DNA of 64,000 nucleotides from Vanessa cardui (GCF_905220365.1 NC_061130.1:5649501-5713500); one strand, 5' to 3'. Numbered from the stretch's first letter, positions 33,709 to 47,900 are shown. The notes: generated from the letters alone by a model not told the origin. Made by a program: numbers and translations.

Positions 33709-35949
33709 CTACACGATGATCTCGCGGATGACGCGTCGCGCGCGCGAGTTGGGCGTGGAGTATCCGGACTCCAGCGACTCGTCGTAGCTCAGCGACAGGT
33801 GCGGCGGCTTGTCCTCGCCCGCCGCGTCGTCGCCCGCATAACCGTCCGGCAGCCCGCTCACCTCGTGGTACGGCGACTCTGCGGCGCCACGGACACGGTT
33901 AGCATACTATATATATACTATATATCCCTTTACATTTGTCTAGGAGAACTTAACGTAATAGGCTATTTGAAAATGCGAATTATTGTAATCAGTGTATATT
34001 ATGAGTTTAGAAATGGTTATTTACTAACGAAACTTGAAAATAATACTTAATTTATTCAAAAATCAATAAATAAAAATGCAAATTTTCAAACGTTTGTCAC
34101 GTGACACAAAACGCTCCTGATTGGCCGGGCTTATGATGAAGTCACTTTCTTGTAAACTTTGCTTTATATACGACAGATTAAAATACAGCAAAGTGACGTC
34201 ACCGACCCCATTGCAGCGCCATATTATCCAAGTAGCGTTTTCGCGCGTTACTTAAATATGGAATTTTTAATATGATATGTTTCGGCAAATATGTACTAGA
34301 AATAAAAAAAACAACTTTTACTGGGTTCCTTAACATCTACTATATAATATAAAATGGATTTTAAAAACCAGTCAAATAGCCTATTCTACGGAATAACTCG
34401 ACTACACAATGTTAAAAAGTAAGGGCCCAGATTCGAGATTCTATATCTTAGCTGGGCGTTAATAGTCCAGTCCATTATGCGAATGTCATGTATAGAGATT
34501 AAAGTACATACCGATATGTTGGTCCATGCGTTTCTTGGGCTTGTGAACGGAGGCGTAGGGATCAGAGCAGTAGTCCTGTCTCGAAGGATTTTGAGAGTTA
34601 CGTAGTCCATAATCCGGTGCAGGTAGTTGTGTCCCGTGGGGCAGAGGGGGGTAGGAGGCGTAGTCGTCGATTGTTCCGTAGCCGCCGTGTGCGATGGGAT
34701 CATATCTATATCGTGTTAGTTATTAATATTAAATGAACAACAAATGGAGTCGAGATGGCCCAGTGGTTAGACCGCGTGCATCTTCTGATTCATGTGCTTA
34801 ATTTGTCTTTATAATTCATCTCGTACTCAGCGGTGAAGGAAAACATCGTGAGGAAACCTGCGTGTGACAAATTTCATAGAAATTCTGCCACATGTGTATT
34901 CCACCAACCCGCATTGGAACAGCGTGGTGGAATATGTTTCAAACCTTCTCCTCAAAGGGAGAGGAGGCCTTTAGACCAGCAGTGGGAATTTACAGGCTGC
35001 CTTGTTGAACAATATAGACCATCCATTTATAACAAAACGATAAATCTCCTATACATCTCTCGAGCACCCGTGTACACTTACCCATAATTGCTCTGTCGGT
35101 CGATCATCTGGTGGGGAGATATTCCAGGTGGGTTGTTAGCCGCGGCCATCTTCATTTGCCACAGCGAGTCCTGCGAGTTGACGCTGCCTCCGTTGTTGCT
35201 ATTAGCGTAGCTATTTTCAATGTACCCCATATTCACCCCTATAATAAATTTCGTTTTAGGAATTGTATTCTTGCGTAAATTATTGCACGATTCTTCGTGC
35301 AAACAGACTTTTACTGTACACTTTTTAGTGTTACCCTCTACGCTGTCACTACTGGTTAGTCCTTTGTGCGTGCATGAGAAGAAATTTTATATCGTTAATT
35401 ATTTTAAAATCGATCAGGTTTGAATTGACATGCACACGTTATTTTTTTTATGAAGCTTTCAATTTGTTTCATGCATTGTTTGGTTGAAGGTTCAATTTAC
35501 ATGAATAACCTTTTTGGACTAATACGGACAGTTAAAGCCAGAAAAATAATAAGTTGTTTACTTACAATCTGTATTCGTCATGTTCTGTCCGGGATGTGTT
35601 TGCGTGTGGGGAGCGATGTGGTAGCCATAGCCTCCTTGTGTCGCATACACAGTGTTCTTGGAGTCGTCCATCGTGAGTGGTATGTCCATAGAATTTTCGA
35701 GGGCCTTATTTTCCATGCCGGTGCTGGGATAATAAGGCGGCGGTGCTTGATTCTGAGGCGAACCCATCGGTGATCGCATGGAATCCATTTCGTAGTCTTT
35801 TGACGTTTCTTTCTTATTTTCGTTGCGTTTGCAGCGACAAAATATAACCAAAAGACTCAAACACAGGAGGAAGACGAGACTCGAGATTATTATTGCGACG
35901 AGTGTAGATGTCGTCAATGTTATTGATTCTTCTGCGAACGATGTACCGA
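33709..35949 (-). CDS. ed: echinoid transmembrane and cytoplasmic exons
   Basis: Exon 35566-35949 carries the membrane helix followed by a stop-transfer sequence (CRCKRNENKKETSKDYEMDS) and a Pro-rich stretch (APPPYYPSTG). Exons 35082-35238 (MGYIENSYANSNNGG) and 34512-34705 (YDPIAHGGYGTIDDYASYPP) are Tyr- and Asn-rich. The last exon encodes SPYHEVSGLPDGY, LSLSYDESLESGYSTPNS and the terminal EIIV. These tail blocks are the part by which I separate Ed from Fred. Confidence 0.93.
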
Positions 35950-38900
35950 CTGAAAAAAAAAACAATAAATTAATCCAAATTTCCTTAAATATTATAATTA
36001 CGTACACTCGGGGAAGTCGGTCAAATCTATTCAATCTAAATGCTCGGTATTCATGATGATGTCACGATATGGTCTTGACTGATTTTATTAAAAATGATGT
36101 TAACGGCATGTGAACAATGACTGCGTTTACATGAGCAAAAGATGAGACTACATTTTTGAAGCCGCTAACGGATATGGAAGGAGAAAACGAGTAATAGTTA
36201 TTTAAATAAAACTGACTCGTAGTAGACGGGTAGTCTACCCGTGACCACGAACGCCGTAAAGTGCTCGAAACGTCGAGATGTCCAAAATATTAGGTTGGGG
36301 AAAAAGTCTTTTCGCATATAGTATGTATGAACTTGTAATAAAATCTCTTTGGCTATACCATTTGTATCTGGCTGGTTTTGGTATCATTAAAAAGTTTTAA
36401 TTTTAAAGAAGGCACTTCCAAATTCAAATTAGGAATTTGTGTGATTTTCATTTGTTTTTGTTGTTGTTAAAATGAGTGAATCTAAAGAAGAAATTTGATA
36501 CATTTTAAAATTTTACTATAAAAAAGGTAAAAATGCAACTCAAGCCGCGAAAAAAAATTGTGATGTTTATGGACCTAATGTATCTGTGAGAGTAGCGCAA
36601 GTTTGGTTTAAGCGTTTTCAAGCCGGAAATTTTGATATCAAAGATGCATCTCGCTCTGGTCGCCCTGTTACGAACAAAATTGATGCCATTTTTGAAAAAG
36701 TGGAGCAAGATCGGCATATTAGTAGTTACGATCTAGCTGAAGAACTGGCAATTGATAACAAAACGGTTTTGACTCATTTGAATAAAGCTGGGTACACAAA
36801 AAAGCTCGATATATGGGTGCCTCATGAACTCACTGAAAGAAACCTAATGAACCGTGTACTCATTTGTGATTCTTTATTACGACGTAATGAAACCGAACCA
36901 TTTTTGAAGAAGCTAATAACTGGTGATGAAAAGTGGATCACATACGACAAGACAAGCTTCACACACTGTGGCAAAACCCGGATTAACTCGCAACAAGGTA
37001 ATGCTGTGTGTATGGTGGGATTGGAAGGGCATCATTCATTATGAGCTGTTACCGCCCGGCAGGACCATCGATTCAGAACTGTATTGCGAACAATTGATGA
37101 GATTGAAGCAAGAAATTGAGAGAAAGCGGCCAGAATTGATCAACAGAAGGGGTGTGGTTTTTCACCATGACAACGCTAGACCTCACACATCTTTAGCCAC
37201 TCAACAAAAATTACGAGAGTTTGGCTGGGAGGTATTAATGCATCCGCCGTATAGTCCTGACCTTGCACCTTCAGATATTCATCTGTTTCGGTCTCTGCAG
37301 AATTCCTTAGGCAGTGTCAGGTTAACATCACGAGAGGACTGCCAAAACCACTTGTCGCAGTTTTTCGATCAGAAGCCCCAAAATTTTTACAGCAATGGGA
37401 TCATGTCACTACCAACAAGATGGCAAAAAGTTATGGAACAAAATGGCACCTACATACTTTAGTCAAATGTAAATAAACTATAAAAAAAACTTTTTGAATT
37501 TTCATATAAAATACGAAGAAACTTTTTCCCCAACCTATTATACGCGATTAAAATCCGTTATAACTAGTTTTATTTAAATGTGTAATAATCGCGAAAATTT
37601 AAGGCAACATTATGAGGAGTAGTTTAACATTAACATTACAACAACAACAGTAACATTATTAGGAGTCGAGATGGCCCAGTGGTTAGAACGCGTGCATCTT
37701 AACCGATGATTGCGGGTTCAAACCCAGGCAAGCACCGCTGATTCATGTGCTTAATTTGTCTTTATAATTCATCTCGTGCTCAGCGGTGAAGGAAAACATC
37801 GTGAGGAAACCTGCATGTGACAAATTTCATAGAAATTCTGCCACATGTGTATTCCACCAACCCGCATTGGAACAGCGTGGTGGAATATGTTCCAAACCTT
37901 CTCCTCAAAGGGAGAGGAGGCCTTTAGCCCAGCAGTGGGAATTTACAGGCTGTTACTACTATGAGGAGTAGTTACTTTGCGCGTCGACGTTGTCGCTGCA
38001 CACGTTCTGGTTGGTCTGCAGGCACAGGCGCATGCGCAGGCGCAGGTCGGCGTCGGCGGGCGGCTGGCCGGCGCGCGCGCGCTTGGGCGCGGGGAGTTCC
38101 AGCTGGCGCTCCTGCTGCGCCGTGCCCGCCGCCGACAGCGCCATCGTATCTACCACCTGCGCGACAAAGCGTTCCATTATACCGGTATAGTACGACACAA
38201 CTTAGATGTCGCATCGGCAAAATTCGTAAAACCGATCACATCCGAATTGAGTACCCCATACCAAATTATCAATATTTATTTCTCATGCGAATATGATCTT
38301 TGCACAAATGTAATAACTTGTAATATCATATGACCGAATATATTCGTCAATTTGACGCGTTTTTTTACATGCACTTGCTTTCTCTGACGCGTGAATCTAT
38401 AGCGACGAATAGCGTCGAATGGCGCGATAGGGAGCTATTTCTATTGGTTGTGTAAATCGGCAGTAATCGGTTTTAATTTCATTCCATTGCATTTTCCGAT
38501 GTTACATCTAATTTGTGTCCTACTATACGGTTTTGTTTTTAGCTAACGTGCAAATGGGCCACCCGTAATTCGTTACCTACACCTACGCACGTAGGCATCG
38601 GTTGCGTGAGGAATTTTAATTATTCCTTACATCCGACCTTGGGATCCAAGTGACTACCGATTTATCTTATGTCTGCTGTTACACTGGCTCATTCGCCCTT
38701 CAAAACGTCACAACATCATACATCACAACAGTGCAAAGTACTGATGCTTAGCAGACAAGTTTTACGGTACCAAATGAATACTTGAAGTATTAATATTTCA
38801 ATGATATAAATATTTTCAAATTAGTTTTCGTGTATCGGTCGAAGTTTTTGTGTATTTTAATTATTACAAATATATATTTAAATACTTCTATGTAAATATT

Positions 38901-41900
38901 CATATTAACTATTATAATACAATCGAAACGAAACAAGATTTGTGCTGTAGCTTTTGGCTTTAAAATTATTGTCATTGATTGAAATTAAACGTATAGCCGA
39001 TACCAATTTTGTATTAAGCTCATTTGAAAATGACTAATCGTTTTCGACATTAATACAATCACTAATTACCTTAGTAATAACACGTGTATTTTCAATCAAT
39101 GGAGTTGTATTTACCTGCCATCCATCCGAGCCCATTAGTTTCTCGATGACCCCCACGAGAGGCAGGCAGGTCGCCGCCACAGTAAAGCGAACCATTCTCG
39201 TACTGGGATTGTATGTAACTGTATCCGGAGGTATTATTCTATCCACCTTCGTCGTCACCGATATTTCATTCGAATAATTACTCTGCCCTTTCGTGTTAAC
39301 CGCCTTAACCTGGTAAACGTAATTTTATTAAATTAAATAAACATTTTGAAAAAAAATCACATTAAGTAAGAACAGTAAAATTTTACCTTGAACACATAGG
39401 TCACATGCTGGTAGCATTAATAATAAAAATTTAGGTTAATTTTTTTCGGAAATTCGCTAAGAACATTTCATATTTAGAACATTGTAAATTATACGTAATA
39501 ATATGATAATAAATAGAAAAATATAGTACGACACAACTTAGATGTCGCATCGGCAAAATTCGTAAAACCGATCACATCCGAATTGAGCACGCTATCCCAA
39601 ATTGTCAAAATTTATTTCTGATGCGAATATAATCTTTACACAAACGTAATAACTTGTAATATCATATGACCCAATATATTCGTCAATTTAACGAGTCGAT
39701 TTAAATGCACTTGCTTTCTCTGACGCGTGAATCTATAGCGACCAATAGCGTCGAATAGCGCGATAGGGAGCTATTTGTATTGGTTGTGTAAATCGGCAGT
39801 AATCGGTTTTATTTTCATTCCATTGCATTTTCCGATGCTACATCTAATTTGTGTCATACTATACCAGCATAGTGCGTTTTATTAATATAGTTTAGATATG
39901 TTGCAGTTGCTTACCTTGAAATAGTAAGAATTGTGTTGGTCGAGATGAGTCACGTTGCAGGGGTTGGACCGGCCGCAGTCGTACTCTTTCCAATCGAAGG
40001 CATCGCTTTGTTTGGCGCCGCAATGATCCCCATTCGCTGAGTTTCGTACGCGGCGGTACCAGACGAAATATTTCGTACTCGTCAGCCCGCCATTAAAACC
40101 CTCCTCCCACTTTAACGTGACGTAGGTCGCGTCGACTTTCTGACTGGCTAAATTTTTCGGTGGCTCCGGGGCGCCTTTGGATTGCAAGCGAATTTGGGGA
40201 CTGATATTACCCAATGAATTTTTCACTTTGCAATAATAATCGCCGTAATCTCGAGCTCTTACGCTCCGAATCATCAGCACGCTTAAGTAGGAATCGTTTT
40301 CGTCCGTCGTCGTGATGATCTCGTAATGGCCGTCGTTCGTTATCTGCAGCGGCGCAGGCGTCGCGCCGTAGAACCACTGAAACTCAGGCTTAGGGTAGGC
40401 TTGTACCCGACATGATATTTCAGCATTTTCCATCAAATCGTAGGCGACTTTCTTTTGCTGTCTGACAGATATCGGTTCGTCTGTAATTTAATAACAAATT
40501 AAAAATTAATAAAAACATTCCAAATTTGTCTCATACTCATTGGAGTGAAAGGAGGATGAATATTGAAACTTATATGTAAACTAAAACATAAGGAGACTAC
40601 ATTTTATAACCTTCGCTTCAGTTTTGCTTCCTTGACGTCTATATAGTCATTAAATGTATGCCTGACAATTAAGAACAATCTATTTTGATGCCGATATTTA
40701 AGCATCCTATTACATTACATCTCTTAAAAACAATGGGATTACTATTGTATTTGAAGCCGGGAAAACTTTTTTCTAATTTTAGTTAACTTAAGCTTTAGTA
40801 TGTGGGTTAAATTTTGATCAATTTTTTGTGGCTGGTGAGAACACAATCTAATATATTTATTTAATTGTTTTATTATATTAAATAAAAGTTTGTTATGGGA
40901 AAACAGAAGCTCGGCTACTTACGTTCAATTCGTAGCTGCATAGAGGAATCGACTTTCTTAACTTCGTTTTCAAAGGAGCAGGAGTATACGCCTCTATCAG
41001 CTGGCAGCAGATCATCACCATTCGGCCTCGCTCTTCCGTGGAACCAGAGGACACTTTGTATGTTAAACACGGCGTTCCTACTCTTATTGATCTCCGTCTT
41101 AACTTCATACAGATTAGCGTCAGGGCGTATTTCGGAATTATCTTTGTACCACTTCACAGTAGGTAAAGGCTTGCCGAGGACGACACAGGTCAGAGAGAAG
41201 TTCCTTTCGCCTGAATTTTTAATCATGTGCGGCTGCAATTTAGACTGAAACCGAGGAGGCTGATGTACTTCTAGGTTAACGGTAGCGAGTTCGCTGTGAC
41301 CGAGCTCATTAGTTGCCTGGCAGTGGTACACACCCTCGCTGCCGAGGTGTGCACTCGGTATTACGTACTTATTCCCGGTGGCGAGAACCGACGGCTTTAA
41401 GTCACCAACTTCCATTTCGATTTCACGGAACCAGCGATACTGGGGCACCGGCCAGCCGGGAGGTTTAGCGCTGCACGTTAAAGTCACTCCCATGCCTTCC
41501 TGCGCTACAGGATTTTCGGGACTTATATACGACTGACCAGGTTTATGCCTCACGAGTACAGCTACGGATGCGCTGCCCGCTCGTTCCACTTTGTTGCCGG
41601 TGCTCGTTGATATAACATTTACAGCACGACAGACGTAAGTTCCCGCCATGTCAGCGTTTACTCTGGTGAGTAATAAAGTGTTTCCTTTCTGACGGAAATC
41701 ATTGCGACCCTCCATAGTCCACTCTATCGAAATGGGTTCAGGGTTTGATGATACTTCGCACTTAATTTCGACGTTCCCGCCTTCTTCTGCTTCGTAAGTT
41801 TTCGAATCCACGACGACATTAGGGGGATAAAGAACGTCCAAGTATATTTCGTTCTCGCCGGGATGGCCGAGTCCGTTGTCGGCGCTACAGATATATTTGC

Positions 41901-44900
41901 CCGCGTCCTGCACCGTCACTCTTTGAATCATATGGTTGAATGAATTTGATATATATTTTCCTTCCCTCGTCCATCTCACGCCGCTCACTTTAGGCTTCGC
42001 GTCCACTTTGCAAACCATGTTTGCAGTTCCATCTACTTCGACTCGCAAGGGATTTTCAGGGCCGATTTCAACTCGCGGAAAATCTGCGCAAAATATAACA
42101 TTTTAATTAATTTAATTTAATTAAAATTAAACTTGTTGGTAGGGCATTGTATAAGCCCATTTGAGAATCATTCACTCATAAAATCTACTATCAAAAAGCA
42201 ATACTTAATATTGTTGTGTGTCAAATAAAAAATGTGATATACATTGAAATGTATGATGGTTTTGGGATTCTATTAACATTTTCAGGCATTATGGACAAAC
42301 ATAGTTTATTAGATAACTTAAATTCCAAAACCGGCGTCGTTTAACGTTTAAACGTAAACACGCAATGTTTTGTATAGATAGATTGAATAGAAAACGGACG
42401 CAATCGTTTTCTGTATACGCAGTTCAAAGCACTGTTTACAGTAAGTGTCAGAATTAGAACGGATAGCCTGATATAGCTGGTTCGTGTTTTTCATTTAGGT
42501 CATCTTATTACAAATATTACCGACATCTGGCAGTTATTACAGGTTAGATAAATAGGAAGCCCGGAATTGCATGAGATAAATGTTTACATCAATATAAAAC
42601 GAACTGTAATAGGCATAATTTAACTGGCTTCGGAGCACGTGTAACTAAAATAGGAACACTCACTTGATCCGTTCCCGGTATATTATGACACAACTTAGAC
42701 TAAAATTTCGAAAAATTCGTAAAACCGATCACACCCGTATTTAGTACGCTATCCCAAATTATCAATATTTATTTCTTATGTGAATATAATCTTTACTCAA
42801 ACGTAATAACTTATAATATCATATGACATAATATATTCGTCAATTTACAGAATAATAAGAATCTATAGCGAATAGCATCGAATGGCGCGATAGGGGGCTA
42901 TTTCTATTGATTGCATAAATCGGCAGTAATCGGTTTAATTGAATTTACCGATGCTACATCTAAGTAATATCGTACTATACACGTTTATTTCATTATGTAT
43001 TACATAGTTCATATATATACAGTTACATAAATAGACTAATATTATAAATGCGAAAGTAATAACCGTTGATATTTGATCTAATTTAGTGTGAAACAAATTT
43101 AAGTTCCACCGGACCTTACACGCGAAAAAAAGCACTTAAATACATTTACTATATAACACAATATAAATTTATCATGAATGATATATGTCAATGTAATTAT
43201 TGCGTATTTATGTTCTTTTATTCCTTTATACGTCATTGCAATACGAATATAGAATCTAGTATATAAAAAAAGGACATTTTAATTAAAAATCATAACTAAT
43301 TTGAACGATTAATATGAAAGTCAATGTAACCGAAAATGTCTGTATTCAATTTTTTTTTTTTTTTTAGTAAAATGTATTTTTGTATTAAGAGCAGGTTTCG
43401 TCTGAGCTCTGTCCGTCCCTTTCCTTTTTTGGCCAACAGGAGTACATTTGACCTCGGCAGGTGAAACATTGTACTTGAAGCGAATGGGCAGACCTATAAC
43501 GTGTTTACACTTTACCTTGAGACTAGTCATTATTTATACAATGTACAATACTATTTACTAAGGGACTCCCAGAACTCGTTCACATTCTTTGTATTTTATT
43601 CTAGACCATCGTTTGGTTAACCAGAGCACTGTTATATTTATAGACAAAACTATTGAAAGAGTTTGTATATGTCAATAAAGTATTCGATTTTCAAAATTAA
43701 GCCGGAAAGATTTCGCTTAAACAAAACGAAGTCTCATCTACACTGTTTCTACAATCTAGGTTTCATGTATATGAAGAAAGCTCTTAAAGCTCGTATTTCT
43801 CGAAGCCCCTTGGCTTTTTAAAGGAATCTCTTTATAGGATATTTGCTTTTCTCGCAGCATACGGAGCACAAACAAAACTCCTCATTTCATAGCGAGTTCT
43901 ACTTTAAGTGAAAAAGACTTTTACACTTTTAACGGTCAGAACGAAAATAGTGACTTTACGTTTCGTACGGAGAGAAATACAAAAGTGTATTAAATATATA
44001 ACATGACTGTCCTATAAGTCTGAGACTCGATTTTATGATATGATATGAAAGTAAAAAATATTTAAACCAAGTGTGTGCCTGTTTTGTGGTCTTGTAAAAA
44101 AACATGACTTGTTTGGGACATTTGTAAGGTGATACATACTGCTAGCAGCAGAAACCTTCACGTAAATATCAAAACAACTATACTGTTTCAACTTATTAAT
44201 ATGTGGATAGCTTACAACCGCTTGTGACACAAAGAAACATTCATAATATAAATAAATAAATAACATACAAGTCCTTGAATGTCAAATCAATAAAAAAATA
44301 TATATAAAGAGAAAATCGTCCCATCAATAATCAATCATTTTTTTAGTGTTTTTATCTAAATCCAAGGCGTTGCAAACTAGTTTTTTTTAATCTCAACGAG
44401 AGAAAGTAACGTCTGCTTGAATTTAAAAGGTATTTTTATAATGTTGCAAGCTCATGTACACGATCGAATTATTTTCCGTCGTTATAATACGATTCACCTC
44501 GCGAGTGACCGCATTTAAAAGACAGTCGATTATTGACGTGAAGGTTTATATGGAAATATATATTAAAAATAACACAATAACTATATGAAAAAAAAACTTA
44601 GGTATAGATATAACATACTTACAGTACATTAATCTTCACATCTAGTATCTTACTTTTAAAATGACATAATTAATAGTAAAAGTATGTGTATAAAAAATGA
44701 TATCGTTAAATTTGTTTGAACAGACTGAATAACTGATCGACCAGTATGACATATATATTTTTATAGGTAAGGGTTTTTATATTAACCACTGTTAACGGTA
44801 AAAAAATGTATGATACTTTGTACTGAAAATGTAATGAAGTAGCTGATTTCTGAATAGCGAGCTTTGGTTACTTTTAATATACCTACATAGGTCAGTGAAA

Positions 44901-47900
44901 AATATAAATTGATTTTTGCTATGGTTTATGGCAACAACCATATAGTGGTAATAAGTGTCAACCAAAACGACGGAAGTGATTTATTAAGTGTGTGCACATA
45001 CAACCACTTTGAAAGCCGCTAAATAATAGAACGGTATTTCAACTGTTATACTGTCAAACCAATCGCCTTTATTGGAATTTGGAAATACAATATAAGTAGG
45101 TAATAATTTTAACGATTTATAAAGTAGCAATCGAATAAGCATTAAATTACTCGATCGATTGAATCGAATCGAAACAATAAACACGTATCTTTGATTGTTT
45201 AGATAGCAACTGGTGTGTATTGGCTGTTACGTTGGCAGTTCCAAGTAGCGTCTTCAGCGTAAACAAAGAGAAAAACATTGGGAGTCGATTTCATAACTGT
45301 GGGGAAATCTGCACGGTTATGAAAGATAAGAATGCTTTTGTGAAATTTTCTTTCACGAATATCGTTATGAGTTACATTATTTTGTGTTTGTATTTGTTTT
45401 ATTCATTTACAGTACTGTAAAACAAGGAATTGACAATGAATAATAAAAGATGATATCCTTATTGAAATTAAACCCATTAACAGAAAATTAGCAATTTATA
45501 AGTGGATTAAACATTAGCTTTACACGGGTAATAAGGGTCAAATAATTAAACATTTAGATTGAGAGCTAATTTTTCTCTATGATAATATTTCTATATATAT
45601 ACGACTACGTTCTGAATCACTCTGTATTGATGTTTTAGATTGACGAGCATCGCAATAAAATTCGTTGCGAAGTTTCGAAAGTGATCTAAGAGTAAGCGTT
45701 CAAACGGCAGGAAGCTGTAGAGATTTAATACTTCACAGAATTTAATTTCTAGTCCAGTTCATCTCTAATCGTATGAAGTATATTGCGGGGAAAGATATTA
45801 ATATATCAGTTTTGCAGTGGCGGATTTACCAATAGGCTAAGTAGGCTGGAGCCTAGGGCGGCAGATTTACAGGCAAATTTAGCCCAAATTTGTTATAATC
45901 TTAGAGAAATTTAAAAATATATATATATAATTATGTGTACACATTACGCCCGTAATCCATATAATCGTCACTAGTGGTTCAAAATCATACTAATAACGGG
46001 ATAAAGCCGATGTAATGAGGACAGTAGTTGCAATTTAAAGTTGCAATTTCAGAATAAATGTAATCAATATGAATGTGAACTAACGTATTAAATTTAAAGT
46101 CAGTAGGGGCGGAAAAATTGAATAGCCTACTAGCGGCAATTTTTTAAATCCGCCTCTGACAAAAACATAAGTTTACAATAGTAACTACAATACAATTTAA
46201 AAATAATTTAATTTAGAATTGTCACATTAAATTATACTTATTTTTAGGTCCAATTTATGTAAATGGTAGTTTAGATTGAAATGAAATAAGTTAAAAGAAG
46301 TCTCTTTCAAAACAAGAAACTAGCACATATTTGTAGTTTAGACAAAACAGATTTAGAAATGCATTACACCTTTTCCCCTTCCCAGTAAACGTATTGTACA
46401 GCTGATGAGAGAAAGAGACAAGTAACTGTATAACTATTCAACCGCTACACGTTTAAGTAACGCCGTGTGTACAAATACAACTGACGCCCTGTTTATTTAT
46501 TGTTACATCGTTCTATGAAAACGAAGGCTTAAAGCGAACAAAGGAAACTTATTTCAAAAATGGAATATTTGTATATCTCTGGCTGCACATTGGGCATAAA
46601 AGTAATATTTACAAAATCTATAGGTACTTTTTGCTGTTCTAAAAGAAGATCCAACTTTGATTCAACCTTAAATGAGTCAGTACTCATAATACAATAAAAC
46701 TTTTTTGGACAAATTATTTGATTATGTTATTTTTATTTCATTATATTTCGTTGATGTATTGTCTAGTTTGAAAGCGGCCTTTCTAAAATGGAGTTGCATA
46801 ACTCAACAAGGTTGCTTGTCGTAAGTATGCATTCCCGTATTTGTTTTTGATACGTGTCATATTCTAATATTTATAAACCGATTTTATTTGCCTTTTAATA
46901 TTTCCCTCGAAGTTTAACTTTCCAGTTAAAGTTAATAGATTCAATCAGTGGATTGCTAGATCGTTTAGTCATTTTATAGTCGTGACAAAAATGTAATTGA
47001 TTATTCCAAGTAATCGCATTACCTAATCAATTGACGATGGTCAATTCTGGTTTTTTCATCGTATTTTTATAAATAATCTGACTTTAGATATATTGTAAGT
47101 CACCACACATACTTTTATATCAAAGTAAAATATTACATATATTTAAGGATTGATTGCATAGAATAAATATATAATTGAATAAAAGTAATAATATTTAACG
47201 AACGAGTATCGTGAGTGAATTTATGTTTGATGATAAAATGTGAAGACCTACTGAAGTTGATTATATTGTAACACAAATGAAAAATAAAAGAACCTATAGT
47301 TTCACTTCTGAAGCTATACATACTTTATACATATAATTGTGTATTAAACAATAAATAATGTTTTTCTACTGTGACTATTCTTATTTGTATATAAGACTTA
47401 ATGTTTATAATTCTTAGGTAAATTGTGTATAATATAGTTTTAAGTTTATCTTATATTATGTATTACACAATTTTATAAAAAAATGTTAGTAACATGAACT
47501 GTACACTCTCTGTATACTGTGAACAGGCACATGAACAACATAGTGTGTATGACGTGATCACCTCTAAAATTTACCTAGTCTATAGACTGTAAGAAAGTCG
47601 TGTCGACGTAATATTATCCGTGCCTCTAATTAAACTCTCATTTACTATTTAAACCGAAACACAAAGTACAAAGGAGTGACGGAATGACTGATGGAGAGCG
47701 GGTACCAATTAGTCCAGTCATTAAATACAAAAAACGTGGCCGAGAAATGTAAATGAGCCGGAAGGCTAATTTTTTGGATATATTGTAAGTAAGGCTTAGA
47801 AAAGCTTGACTTGAAATAATCGAGATTTATATTGAGACATAAGTATGTCTATAGAGTCCGAAAATATATTAAGTGGGACCTGGATAAGAGAAATTCCTCC

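Larger units (their letters stand above)
36177..37602. mobile_element. MITE hosting a mariner insertion
   Basis: The left (36177-36289) and right (37539-37602) flanks of the mariner together reconstruct the 152-bp element found uninterrupted and inverted at 48414-48565. Shared landmarks are GTCTACCCGTGACCACGAAC, GTGCTCGAAACGTCG, ATCCGTTATAACTAGTTTTA and the terminal TAATAATCGCGAAAATTTAA. It lies in the ed intron 35950-37975. Confidence 0.85.

Noticed and set aside
33667..34050. 127-codon plus-strand frame
   Set aside because: Antisense of the last ed exon, which ends in the recognisable EIIV.
35450..36056. Plus-strand frames opposite the transmembrane exon
   Set aside because: Shadows of the ed exon 35566-35949.
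37961..38333. Several overlapping Arg/Ala/Gly-rich frames on both strands
   Set aside because: They are shadows of the GC-rich ed exon 37976-38156; only the minus frame with matching splice phases is real.
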